Shown here: in pieces, positions 21,101 through 22,028 of the stretch
Position numbering within the stretch: the first letter of the stretch is position 1
Layout: every line of letters starts with the position of its first letter
Source: an uncultured Clostridia bacterium
GTDB lineage: Bacteria; Bacillota; Clostridia; Christensenellales; Borkfalkiaceae
Direction of reading: 5' to 3'
Assembly (NCBI GenBank): GCA_947629225.1
Contig: CANRCY010000007.1
Span: 1-22,028, forward strand
DNA length: 22,028 bases
Notes under the pieces: generated by a model
What the model was told of the DNA's origin: nothing
Database searches by the model: none
The model's input: the letters and a program-made list of their open reading frames with translations, nothing else
Made by a program: the position numbers and the translations under genes

Positions 21101-22024
21101 AGCCTTAGTAATGTCGTCGTACGCCGCGCCCTTGTAGTAGAGATCGCTCGAAGTGCCGTTTCTCGCCGTGCCGACGTTCGCCCTCAGACCGCAAGGGTTG
21201 ATGAAGATATTAAAGTTGTTGTTACTGTAAACTACGTCTTCGCCCTCGGCGGTTTTGGCATTGACCGAAAAGCCGTAATTCCCCGCCCAGGACACGCCGC
21301 ATTTATTGAGTTCATCGCCCTCCAAAGGCGTTCCCGAGGCGATATTTTGGTTCAGCACAAAGGAAGTGGAGAATTGGCTTTCGGTTATCTTGTTCGCCTC
21401 GTGCGACCAAGACGAAACCAAAGTATTCTTCGTTACCTTGAGGTTTGTCGTCGAATCGCTGCCGCACTGCGTATATTCTTCACCGCCGCCGCCCGTGACT
21501 GCGTCGGAGTAAGTCTTTACGGAATTGACCCTGAAGTCGCCGTAAGTGAATTTCAGAATGCCGCCGTCCACACTGAGAGTGCGGATATCTTCGCCCGTGA
21601 TCCTGTAATAAGTGACGGAGTCGAGCGTCGCCAACGTGATGGTGTGCTCGGCGCCGTTGAGGTCGGTACCCGAAATTTCCCAAATCAAGTCGGTAAGTTT
21701 GGCTTTCCCTTCCGTATCTTGTCCGATCTTTACTTCATTTGCGGGGTTCGTGGTAATTGTGTTGCCGTTGTCCGCAAAGAAATATTTTGCGGGCTTGATG
21801 GGGGTCTCTCCGTCGCTATTATGGGTGGAGTATCCTTCCGTAAAGCCGTAATCTGTACCGTAGTTAACTCCCCGACCGTTTGTATCCCCTTTTCGATAGC
21901 AAGAGGCGAGCGTAACGCCGATCTTGGCGGCGTTGCCGCCTTTGAGCAGGGAATCAACTATGTTGATCTTTACGCCGTTCTCCCCATTCGGACCCGCGCT
22001 GGCGAGATGCATGTTGTTCGTCAT
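125..22024 (-). CDS. Giant multi-repeat cell-surface protein with InlB-B-like/EF-loop array, MBG and YDG modules and C-terminal membrane anchor (5'-partial)
   Basis: One uninterrupted frame of 7299 codons ends in TGA at 125-127. I do not recognise it as a named protein. Its parts point to an extracellular stalk or adhesin anchored in the cytoplasmic membrane. An undefined N-terminal region is followed by about seven MBG/Ig-like modules (residues ~500-1955), then 40 divergent InlB B-repeat modules (1955-6911), a post-array module, two YDG modules (around 7007 and 7112), a last beta module (7184-7259), one transmembrane helix (7262-7284) and a KKK-rich tail. Cysteines are very rare, as is usual for Gram-positive exported proteins. 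The ATG at 22024 is probably not the true start: the frame is open to the edge and residues 1-30 are polar with no signal peptide, so the 5' end lies outside the window. No catalytic motif, sortase motif or leucine-rich repeat was found. The surface-fibre/adhesin role is inferred from architecture; the single-ORF call is secure. Confidence 0.93.
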   Translation of the reverse strand: MTNNMHLASAGPNGENGVKINIVDSLLKGGNAAKIGVTLASCYRKGDTNGRGVNYGTDYGFTEGYSTHNSDGETPIKPAKYFFADNGNTITTNPANEVKIGQDTEGKAKLTDLIWEISGTDLNGAEHTITLATLDSVTYYRITGEDIRTLSVDGGILKFTYGDFRVNSVKTYSDAVTGGGGEEYTQCGSDSTTNLKVTKNTLVSSWSHEANKITESQFSTSFVLNQNIASGTPLEGDELNKCGVSWAGNYGFSVNAKTAEGEDVVYSNNNFNIFINPCGLRANVGTARNGTSSDLYYKGAAYDDITKALSDGEKTLRVVLGGTIAGDDLGKNVTELINPLASGGDTDLNGKTDPYYYNAFTTANIALEAAFTQMINDGGNLRYLDALEQAVKDMLSALQEARAHLDGNYPEVEKSLDAAIKIFTKEGGLNEAIAKLRSVPDGYFIRYYYSDSRQGEDVVDLEGLYGAKTHAFVRSDIYEYEVEMIDAREYYTTIEFAGATPDSITNNYVLVSSSNFTIRPASVASSLTPEAENPGLEYTGNTYADTSVLSFNNNSNTAITPFNDHNTTVRYYNALAAKVVDESNYQIGEDTYKVTVDSTVMVDGKPDRSRGVTFTCGGTTYVGGVFEIDGVTYLYFTFKNGESNHVDPIVSGRYVVTFEFQEDSMGFTPSNYDFSTEQEHRIYTTDTNDDFAYWFDILKVKLYFNAVSGHNSNATATVTDSVYTGKQQTFTEVDEDGNPVDNDSETNLIKITYTNTNNVRSDVLSEAKNYEQIKYYTYDSETKALVPVKDNKPLNAGVYYAYIKFAGDYEYVGYSTDHFVQDGFNLGFDGKTTDIARTDDTDHDGKDQSLHIGDTLADDNALILRVVIKSVEVTVSATVSMTYNGEMQAEGAIKNKDKPNTGTYFEPLLLLSTNNNLRPSSEIFGIYTVEANAINLAFSDNRFLEAKDADGNDQAQLGVGVYYYRLDSADASAHTLSTVLKVTPPVGGYTAGTTIANYLAGGEEDKAGVVWYVSSQNELDGNQQRMGLNRDELGNFVISDSSSLTVNINRKSITPFNGTNDFYNAKGTDPARTPWEQFGYEANTEKDVDTNTKGDNTKALKMLRKEGEVRISLNDINYYIEPAESVSDGVYKIFTYKSNEDGIGGEKTYVDANNIFNFTYTGKAQKLESIELSYETILRVLRNREGTGSAIHAWKYQFGPTVKLEDNTDYTAVYENNTNAGEATLTIRGIGNYMNSLVFKFKINPFSLGNATATSFSLDTDKKLIQPEGNADGKYIEERGKVIGKDWVYRRENLSVLDEIGLDYYPNGTGGTSGASDRFSLSNSDYTISYYYYNDHASKDTVTWEGPYNYSIGASQGVQERGYYSIVLTGQGNYTGHYVVQIYVRPAKISIALPTETLYYNRLAQAPNIATMFSNDDGNGTVPINNFDNEGNTPDAEFAVRFVPTGTLYNNLPKNVLMRGADGTTITDGETTVDEHRNVVKKLIPYYADDYSMDVFLLGDGAKNFEFDNSSGTASPRSGGNVVDATEQLILAIDYDGAGNAYVHRYNEETKTGFYTLSESMTFKDDDYAAATYTIHARDVSVTQQNKSHVYDAYDHLSDAYLFEFYSMNFNFTSVTYDVNFYRGTKGDDRNDDNYLATVHVVGFNDVDLSDAKEEGASDGTSKTDFWKIDDDNGDNAYYVTVKGSDIHYSFTDLKNWDEQVEEGGKGVPFLPPDETHDDYYDNPNYANYVKATGDYITEIKLKTANFHFVESNGITVTDNTTDSYTLTGAVAYANYTITRAVIGVTITYYAIVYDPRRRFYVTIQLTDASNDRRYNLGFELTDVTTDSYTIKGWDNSLTNADGSETWLKNGKLQPDARNVAGLIPSVFLSDFRFIERTTTEWQASELENDKKNTQVTQDKEKNFGLPGASPAEIGNYWLYLTLRDTKNYYFSATMNREELGKGQSFADPFSIIADRSHTVRFVSGIAGDGTPAESGNGQDSSGFIVDVLSSNLPVEYTDVSYGESVNLVKGRTIKIEFNNTTWTTGTVGGTVTRSLRLIGWTTQDPSKSEGVVGGHNEWFKYGWVYGLVTPSNGKTQFETALKARKDTPEKIYLLEDYTIDGTTYKAVEDGKFHITDADTAETITLYAVWAVDNDENNTIDWLEPLTLSYLVDNAGGTTENFPKQPDPKEKQLYSGDVVSLPLNKAAEDGEKLPYRTTHNGDPYILIGWTLKEGSHYLREAQDQISFYGTTNVYSAFGDAPSDYLMRSDEATDGTVKMYAVWALDENNDDQPDFMATTYTVVYQDKAGDVSDTMMPSRVTNLLEGLPMYRGSSDIQMPGTDNEDIRYTITKDGNQYVLIGWTTVQSKGILYSDMEVFHKAFEHKSNTLHTGLYAGTNIYTVSADDDKEGNSNDGKKDNIITLYAVWGIDENGNNQADWEEPAVTLKFEDETFGDETFTFTTDDMKDLHFPFYYGIEGFTTATVKTVGNKSVHLPGLNPPPTDGSSRYTKVSHEGKVYLLIGFTTATGKENGYIYQYDNAYRTPAEYYGADAYYAVGGTYTTPPTESEITVTLYAVWAADENQNNVPDYTQDFAVSFQLDSATNKALNTDHTITASPAWVTHSYNNQRIGTEVTVRNNTFSITVTKDGKAITYWLVGFTSVSDGVERYGDKYGDKFYLAEKNPEKNEDYGKFIPAGGTYTVSAADDLLDGKADLTIDFYAVWGIDANNDGKPDWDNSRYTFRFDLGQRSELSDPDSILAELNAIEVDGVDGDKTVAVGDKLTWKNPEHLWKKPDASSARDTYGVMGEDGKHYMLLGYTPTTQLGTYLFDSLPKFDLIIYERVVSLADINGGEIVLHAVWGLDENYNGEPDWNDKFEIEYDYFPEEGVELEKGKVWFAKDTEKYSAGDRVQLAGLNSNLHAKKGDKTYLLVGWTSVLNLGDVYFADSQDALDNIMRAGEIMGAALAAVTSNKYYPLGGNYTLAVSDDTTSDNVITFIGVWALDENGNNRPDWQDEASTFTYTNEVSIESGSLQNWKTEVGADGFTWKDTTAKLDKTTVKLEGKLEGKYVSMRHDSVTYLLIGWTTSLVEGNPDYYLFTDAGNNPQTTYGAAYVAVGGEYLVSGSNVTFYAIWAPDVNGNEIPDYEEKYTVEFNNLAQGSDYKFSGALPTTLSDLALHATVELGEAVSLTVGENKYVLLGWTLVSSTSESENLFEEAPAFEYFKIGETYTVSAKDAKEGVITLYAVWGIDQNGNNSPDWEENFSVEFEDDSFDPASPMPSTVFNKKAGDTVAIPNGIYMADEGDKHYILVGWTTEKTTEHPHKWETADLVSGEDLYTYYTRIYGNFYYYDSKTGTSVNYIVLATDAKSGIITLYAVWGIDQNRNGIPDYDEATRYTVTFELGTKATEAGLKNPDAIPNQLVGAVIFMPGLEDGKYTLTFTVTNTDESTTKYLLVGWTDSKTEEGHLFAAEPHDLTNPLAAGASYTLDERNFVKDPKDGDNNIILYAVWAQDNEDGGKGDGTPDYLQEYAITYKNSSSGNLNPNDLPYTLRGQRVETSVQTRTGYTLDVGGKHYTLLGWTTKEGEHLLSENDSTLHLKAGDLFKVESRYATWTDEEGFVITLYAVWGIDENNSNTPDWEDNRYQIVYTKGDDVAANPFPENEAYTLEGKVVTLAGMDEGLNSYLYTATKGGKHYVLVGWSTKEVKFVSDAPAWTDPRGTATYAPASERLLEAGYGYTLDVLGLASEESGLEHTITLYAVWAEDGEDNGPDEEKGDKIPDYAETYTVTFASDPAEELDPKTLPHDVQNQKVGAEIVTRMDYSLKTGGKHYTLLGWSAKALDNYLFESEEGIPTGDDFTQEQGIYTVKAEHAVKTADGHYVITLYAVWGIDMNNDGAGNGTPDWEDEKYTLTYETSTTEVSAPAAVPNLLSGTTVTLSEELKGKHVKQGDFNYIFVGWTQDTADSYFFADEPTVAIEGEKLVMPEDDVILHAVWAQDNENGGEGDGTADYKQDYTVKLDKKTEGTSVGLPEEIASLKVGAEVALRGGYTLDADGKHYVLIGWTLDGSASTYLYSSKPAADLPYAPTATYTVAAKDAIGGYITFYAVWGIDMNKDGTPDYDQSFTLRFEAGYAGAATDKDGQKPLPQDINNNAWAQEVALLAGYSLTTEDGNRYALVGWLQQAPASDKPYLYDSSTAYSALGSTPATSYTVNPADDTDGDGVIVFYAVWVIDNNNNGKPDYDDKFTVHYENGTTEVGSITPEGFSDVTDQAIESKVTLPNDRTFKSSDGKTYVLMGWTLTESEYLCASLDDYIQKTGSIIIYGAGSEYTVLARDADTENRITFYAVWGIDSNGDDIADWQTYTAVFENVVIGESGSVLYGINGPSWPLTRFGLAEQGDDGAKHIAFEYTSGYGYILSEYAASATGNTPQKRFKLMGWSVGNGDGASYLYHFDEEEEYEAFIKMGLFLQGDSFNIPVSYADTSKIVTLYAVWAEDNNSNGTPDWDEDKHAVTFKDTYGVAASVEGTKVEKDATGNNLLVGMSAPAPELEATAKEYTAGDKHYIFLGWTKGVTASVLVETFEDYGKLTIYSDAYTIAEGDEADVILYAVWALDNDDGKGDGDPDFLRTFLVHYESDEGEIEPFALPADHSYDLDTVIPLPNGFTLDADGTHYVLIGWTTVERSSYLTRVAPTYDYIEVGSDYTVAAKDAKIVDGNNIITLHAVWGVDRNNNGAGDGKPDWENDQYRVEYDLSGVTLDGGAPVGPPPDIGYEGDTVALQKGPFGATKDGKHYVLVGWSATATVFLGSGEAPVWSYAKDGLFEAGYEYTLDEFGLGKWDATQNLYVITLHAVWAEDNEDGGTGDGTPDYTQEYKVVFKNNAEGTTTLPDELTNLKTAQIVSLPAGLSLQVGENHYVLVGWTLDSSAATYLFESDTDLASAFADGRFFTEEYVVDAIHASADRTITLYAVWGIDMNNDGTGNGTPDWEDTKYTLTYETNAEGVAAPAAVTDILGGTTVTLSEELKGKTVKQGGDNYIFVGWTMAAADRCYLDGMPTIEIFSAGNEYVVTANVTLHAVWAIDKNGDNVPDYEQKFTVTFDYKNEGDGNKLVPDDLPYTIRGLEIGAVVPLLKGYTFDTSDMHYVLIGWTTRDITFADSLCRVAPEFTSDYFAAGGTDYLLDATYAKKVEDENVITFYAVWGIDENKNGTVDWDDTYYTLIYRNSAEGTVAHWTGDAEGDGFTKTEADILTGMTRTLAGNHSVTLDTADGKHYVLVGWTTKAGAETYLFAADPADTFKGDFYSFGINYIVDDNVTLYAVWAEDTEDGGKGDGEPDYAQSYTVRFVNAEEMPEKVQFSLTNQDVATAIPVPNGYVMVKDGARYVLIGWSTKALEGYIFDALPTENFIELGEDYILKASDADTDGVITLYAVWAADTNFNDEPDFTEPRYTVKLENGAEGTFVLDGVDGIFGTEFKNNLRGDAVELGSDYYSTVDVPRSLTVTNSDGVTTKYLLVGWTTEKGGIMSRDGKMPDVTVYRDRYIVAEGDADELVITLYAVWGADLNNNDVPDWEENAYIVDLVYGETVKGAVTNGVLPVSKTYLRRDEEVDLTEFAGYLFVSGEHTYKLLGWTLTAGDYLCTATDQVPTGLYDVTYKVTAGDDPDDDYRITLYAVWAIDDNENKKPDYEESFTVRFTSDVGGTTNPESMPANFTVDVGDLFDETKNTVEVSEKASYTLKLGDNSYVLLGWTLASAREGHLLEEAPNFALITDRYTLNVKDADATNTVVLYAVWGIDQNGDKSEDWNDLFDVELANGSAITAKDEAGRDVAMEFFRKIEEGKKVGDNVNLTVYTARRLSISVGDKKYVLVGWTTDQIAGATLYDSAPSDVSILKTSYTVRAGDAKLVDEKNVITLYAVWGLDDNNSGIADWEEDLYFVQFLNETKGDLTGDTLPYTLSGVQKNKTVTLLASNALDITVDDVTTHYTLVGWNLGTNSEIVEKDPTGSSNFRAAGSEYTVTAADANPANRYITFYAVWAVDNNRNGTADYAETFKVVFATGTDTGELIGSLPAEFEGSVGDDAPFTAELRLKLGNKNYSAFGWMLENGIYIYDEKPDNRDFGKILLMTSGSYEIVAADDYDGDAIITLYAVWGLDRDEKDEGDRTPDWEDSQLYSVKFLPASEGEYTVNYKEKDVTVSEFVTQTENKNKKFGEMFEVPEGTIHLKNGKDIYVLLGWTYTAGVHLCKELDALLALNGYFNSDAVDPYYAVDHVISVYAVWAIDQDEDGVPDFTRNFSVHFENATNDAVLDQEMPDDVTVTEGMTLNLKAYALGMTLGGKHYTLIGWAGIAPAAAQNYAFDTPSAFASLGDALDGAVYTAETGYRVDLTRADAENKIHLYAIWGVDENNNGVPDWDDLFTLRFVNLAVGVGSKMPAEIENVAAGAIVPLESGSLTLDAENGYHYMIYGWTFETLEFYLFGTEPEIDYVPADGNYTVSAADADGLIITFYAIWARDESRNSIPDWKEDSFTVRFMNDSGDSLVGGSAAAVFRTLTGQLENTEIPLAVGGVVRVDHRGVRYILLGWTLSAAESYFFDAEPSISYFRLNESYIVKASDATDGTITLHAVWAIDGNRNDNPDWSENYTVEFRTFYVTEALLESRRDLSAGDSVEEPSKRSATVDGRTYTIFGWTLDPSVAGELYTERPDDAFTAALVTWPYTVKFEDSRFRTITIYAVWGIDNNRNNTPDWLDDFTLRFTSRAEGMSESMPANVTGLSEGEKYTFDGSLRLIAGGEQYVLIGWTQNFGDPMGFLYRDGYPTSATRYYAANEGMRCGGRFTNVYTVRAADADSRYIDFYAVWGIDRNGNGVPDWEDNLITFADPLGYAEELPSDAAYTAGQSVALPDVDVKADGYVTFLGWTTDRTLAETVVPLADGLYRTSYPVPAESEGIITLYAVWGVYARIDGWMYADEAEKRFEATRANVQGDFVLVLTKSTGEQTRISFTVNGSLYEALASRLTSELDAGEWELFAGSRSLATFTVAPRPILITNIAAYDKEFDGTADATLNVTAATLEKIFFGDEVSVDWTALKGMFDDANAGDNKRVSVPIDPAIVKLLGADATNYVLEGTTLYTFADILKHTVDPGSGGWGRYLEALDKVYDGTTDAKLAFRGYGWMKGYDVSVKGYRARFEDADAGDNKRVYVELELEGADAGNITVGEIVLHADIFKAPNAWVVEFGEEKNGVEGPVSLYGEPTVEYFYDVDCTQKIEGDLSDQPSGTYYARATVEEGKNWYGLVGVYAVEVEEPPLDITACVVLLVVQLALLGAAIGVVASAKKKEKDRQKEQEN
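128..241 (-). other. C-terminal transmembrane anchor and lysine-rich tail
   Basis: Residues 7262-7284 form one hydrophobic helix (I-T-A-C-V-V-L-L-V-V-Q-L-A-L-L...). It is followed by A-K-K-K-E-K-D-R-Q-K-E-Q-E-N to the stop. The charge pattern gives an outside N-terminal body and a short cytoplasmic tail. No LPXTG-like motif precedes the helix, so the protein is probably held in the membrane by this helix rather than covalently linked by sortase. Such tails are common in uncultured Clostridia surface proteins (family knowledge, not checked). Confidence 0.85.
248..474 (-). other. Juxtamembrane Ig/MBG-like module
   Basis: Residues 7184-7259. The pattern V-E-Y-F-Y-D-V-D-C-T, then P-S-G-T-Y-Y-A-R-A-T-V, then N-W-Y-G-L-V and V-Y-A-V-E-V is the usual end of MBG-like or Ig-like modules (a strand, a GTYY-A-A-V strand, a final strand), followed directly by a short P-P-L-D linker and the membrane helix. 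Confidence 0.6.
475..1021 (-). repeat. Tandem YDG domains
   Basis: Two copies begin at residues ~7003 and ~7108. Copy 1 has A-Y-D-K-E-F-D-G-T-A-D-A-T-L and copy 2 has K-V-Y-D-G-T-T-D-A-K-L; the tyrosines are 105 residues apart. Both carry A-x-A-G-D-N-K-R-V-x-V in the middle, and copy 1 has N-Y-V-L-E-G near its end. This is the classic YDG-domain signature of bacterial surface proteins. Here the pair sits next to the membrane and probably acts as a stalk base. Confidence 0.82.
1022..1288 (-). other. Post-array beta module
   Basis: Residues ~6912-7000 follow the last A-V-W strand and start G-V-Y-A-R-I-D-G-W-M-Y. Two strand-like stretches follow (F-V-L-V-L-T-K-S-T-G and R-I-S-F-T-V-N-G), then L-Y-E-A-L-A and A-G-E-W-E-L-F-A-G, ending F-T-V-A-P-R-P-I, which is a typical linker into a YDG or MBG module. 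The layout fits an Ig-like module bridging the array and the C-terminal YDG pair; the exact family is not clear. Confidence 0.5.
6884..7936 (-). repeat. Segmental duplicate copy B: array units 22-24
   Basis: This is the partner of the block formed by units 13-15. Order of subtypes, long-loop positions (units 22 and 23 both have the longer glycine-rich loop) and several strands correspond one to one. Similarity is strongest in unit 24 against unit 15, where the G-T-T-V-T-L-S-E-E-L-K-G-K strand and the N-Y-I-F-V-G-W-T strand are nearly the same, and weaker at the edges. The flanking pairs 11/20 and 12/21 share subtype order (A then G) but little sequence, so the original duplication may have been larger and later diverged. 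Confidence 0.72.
10118..11215 (-). repeat. Segmental duplicate copy A: array units 13-15
   Basis: Three consecutive units match units 22-24 in order and offset (about 3.23-3.28 kb, nine units). Shared signs: unit 13 carries L-L-E-A-G-Y-G-Y-T-L-D-V-L-G-L against L-F-E-A-G-Y-E-Y-T-L-D-E-F-G-L; both unit 14 and unit 23 end in D-M-N-N-D-G-x-G-N-G-T-P-D-W; units 15 and 24 both begin K-Y-T-L-T-Y-E-T and share T-V-T-L-S-E-E-L-K-G-K. At DNA level 10257-10311 and 7026-7080 differ at only about two bases, including synonymous sites, so this part is a recent copy or was homogenised by gene conversion. Confidence 0.75.
13090..16162 (-). repeat. Long-form array units 1-7
   Basis: These seven units, nearest the N-terminus, are longer than the rest: unit spacing is about 396-448 bases (132-149 residues), against mostly 320-380 bases in the C-terminal half. 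The extra length lies mainly between the GW strand and the final AVW strand, where tyrosine-rich segments precede the Y-x-V strand (for example around 14400-14480 and 13980-14100). Unit 1 (residues ~1955-2130) is the most atypical: its GW-containing part reads R-L-I-G-W-T-T and its terminal loop ends in I-D-W-L-E rather than P-D-W. Unit 7 has G-V-W in place of A-V-W. These may be founder-like or functionally distinct units at the entry to the array. Confidence 0.7.
16163..20525 (-). other. Region of about seven MBG/Ig-like beta modules
   Basis: Residues ~500-1955. Module starts are marked by an aromatic-x-G or Y-D type motif after a short linker strand: Y-T-G-N-T-Y near residue 537, Y-T-G-K-Q-Q near 723, Y-N-G-E-M-Q near 884, Y-T-G-K-A-Q near 1160, Y-Y-N-R-L-A-Q near 1400, V-Y-D-A-Y-D near 1590 and V-Y-D-P-R-R near 1795. 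Several modules end with a G-x-G-N-Y-x-x strand and a junction such as F-K-I-N-P, I-Y-V-R-P-A-K or Y-T-I-T-R-A. This is the usual grammar of MBG and related bacterial Ig-like stalk domains. Tyrosine, asparagine and aspartate are abundant and cysteine is nearly absent. The role as a spacer or stalk is inference; module boundaries are approximate. Confidence 0.65.
20714..20947 (-). other. Helix-rich island (FIVAR-like or short coiled coil)
   Basis: Residues ~360-437 are rich in Ala, Leu, Glu, Lys and Gln with heptad-like spacing (for example L-E-Q-A-V-K-D-M-L-S-A-L-Q-E-A-R and K-S-L-D-A-A-I-K-I-F). They form two or three predicted amphipathic helices in an otherwise beta-rich protein. The segment resembles FIVAR-type helical bundles found in Gram-positive surface proteins, but the match is loose. 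It separates the cysteine-containing N-terminal region from the MBG-like stalk. Confidence 0.5.
20948..22024 (-). other. N-terminal extracellular region of unknown fold, 5' end missing
   Basis: Residues 1-~358. The visible start is polar (M-T-N-N-M-H-L-A-S-A-G) with no hydrophobic core, so it reads like the inside of an exported domain. The region is rich in Gly, Asn, Thr and Tyr and holds C42, C187, C242 and C278, each followed by Tyr or Gly. Such a group of cysteines is notable in a protein with so few. No family was recognised. It could include the end of a ligand-binding head domain, but nothing in the sequence proves that. Confidence 0.5.
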
Positions 22025-22028
22025 CTCG

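Noticed and set aside
22022..22028. ATG at 22024 as the genuine start codon
   Set aside because: The frame is open to the edge, only 4 upstream bases are visible, and the first 30 residues have no signal peptide although the protein has a C-terminal membrane anchor and secreted-type modules.

Overview
The window is essentially one gene. A single minus-strand reading frame (stop codon at 125-127, open to the right edge) fills about 99% of the 22 kb and encodes at least 7299 residues. It is an enormous, repeat-built, surface-exposed protein. It is 5'-truncated by the window: the first ATG sits 4 bases from the edge, the frame is already open there, and no signal peptide is visible, although the C-terminus ends in a membrane anchor. 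The only other sequence is a 124-base intergenic strip at the left end. It carries two hairpins that look like terminators, one for this gene and one for an unseen convergent plus-strand gene.

Protein layout, N to C (residue numbers count from the ATG at 22024): (1) residues 1-~330, an unrecognised beta-rich region containing four of the protein's few cysteines (C42, C187, C242, C278); (2) residues ~360-437, a short helix-rich island; (3) residues ~500-1955, about seven MBG/Ig-like beta modules marked by aromatic-T/N/D-G style motifs and GNY(T)G-type ends; (4) residues 1955-~6911, a 40-unit array of divergent InlB B-repeat (Listeria-Bacteroides repeat) modules, of which 39 end in a 12-residue acidic loop that looks like a calcium-binding EF/TSP3-type loop; (5) residues ~6912-7000, a post-array beta module; (6) two YDG modules around residues 7007 and 7112; (7) residues 7184-7259, a last Ig/MBG-like module; (8) a 23-residue transmembrane helix (7262-7284) and a short lysine-rich cytoplasmic tail. 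No LPXTG-type sortase signal is seen.

The organism is most likely a Gram-positive, Clostridia-type bacterium, probably an uncultured gut or host-associated lineage. This is inferred from the domain families, the C-terminal helix plus KKK tail, and the moderately GC-rich coding sequence. I cannot name a genus. The likely role is a long, calcium-stiffened surface fibre or adhesin, but no ligand-binding domain is recognisable, so function is inference.

The most unusual content is inside the array: a composite module (beta-grasp-like repeat plus EF-like loop) repeated about 40 times, two module subtypes that show a residue covariation across the linker, a partial segmental duplication at a 9-unit offset, and a module-length gradient from N to C.
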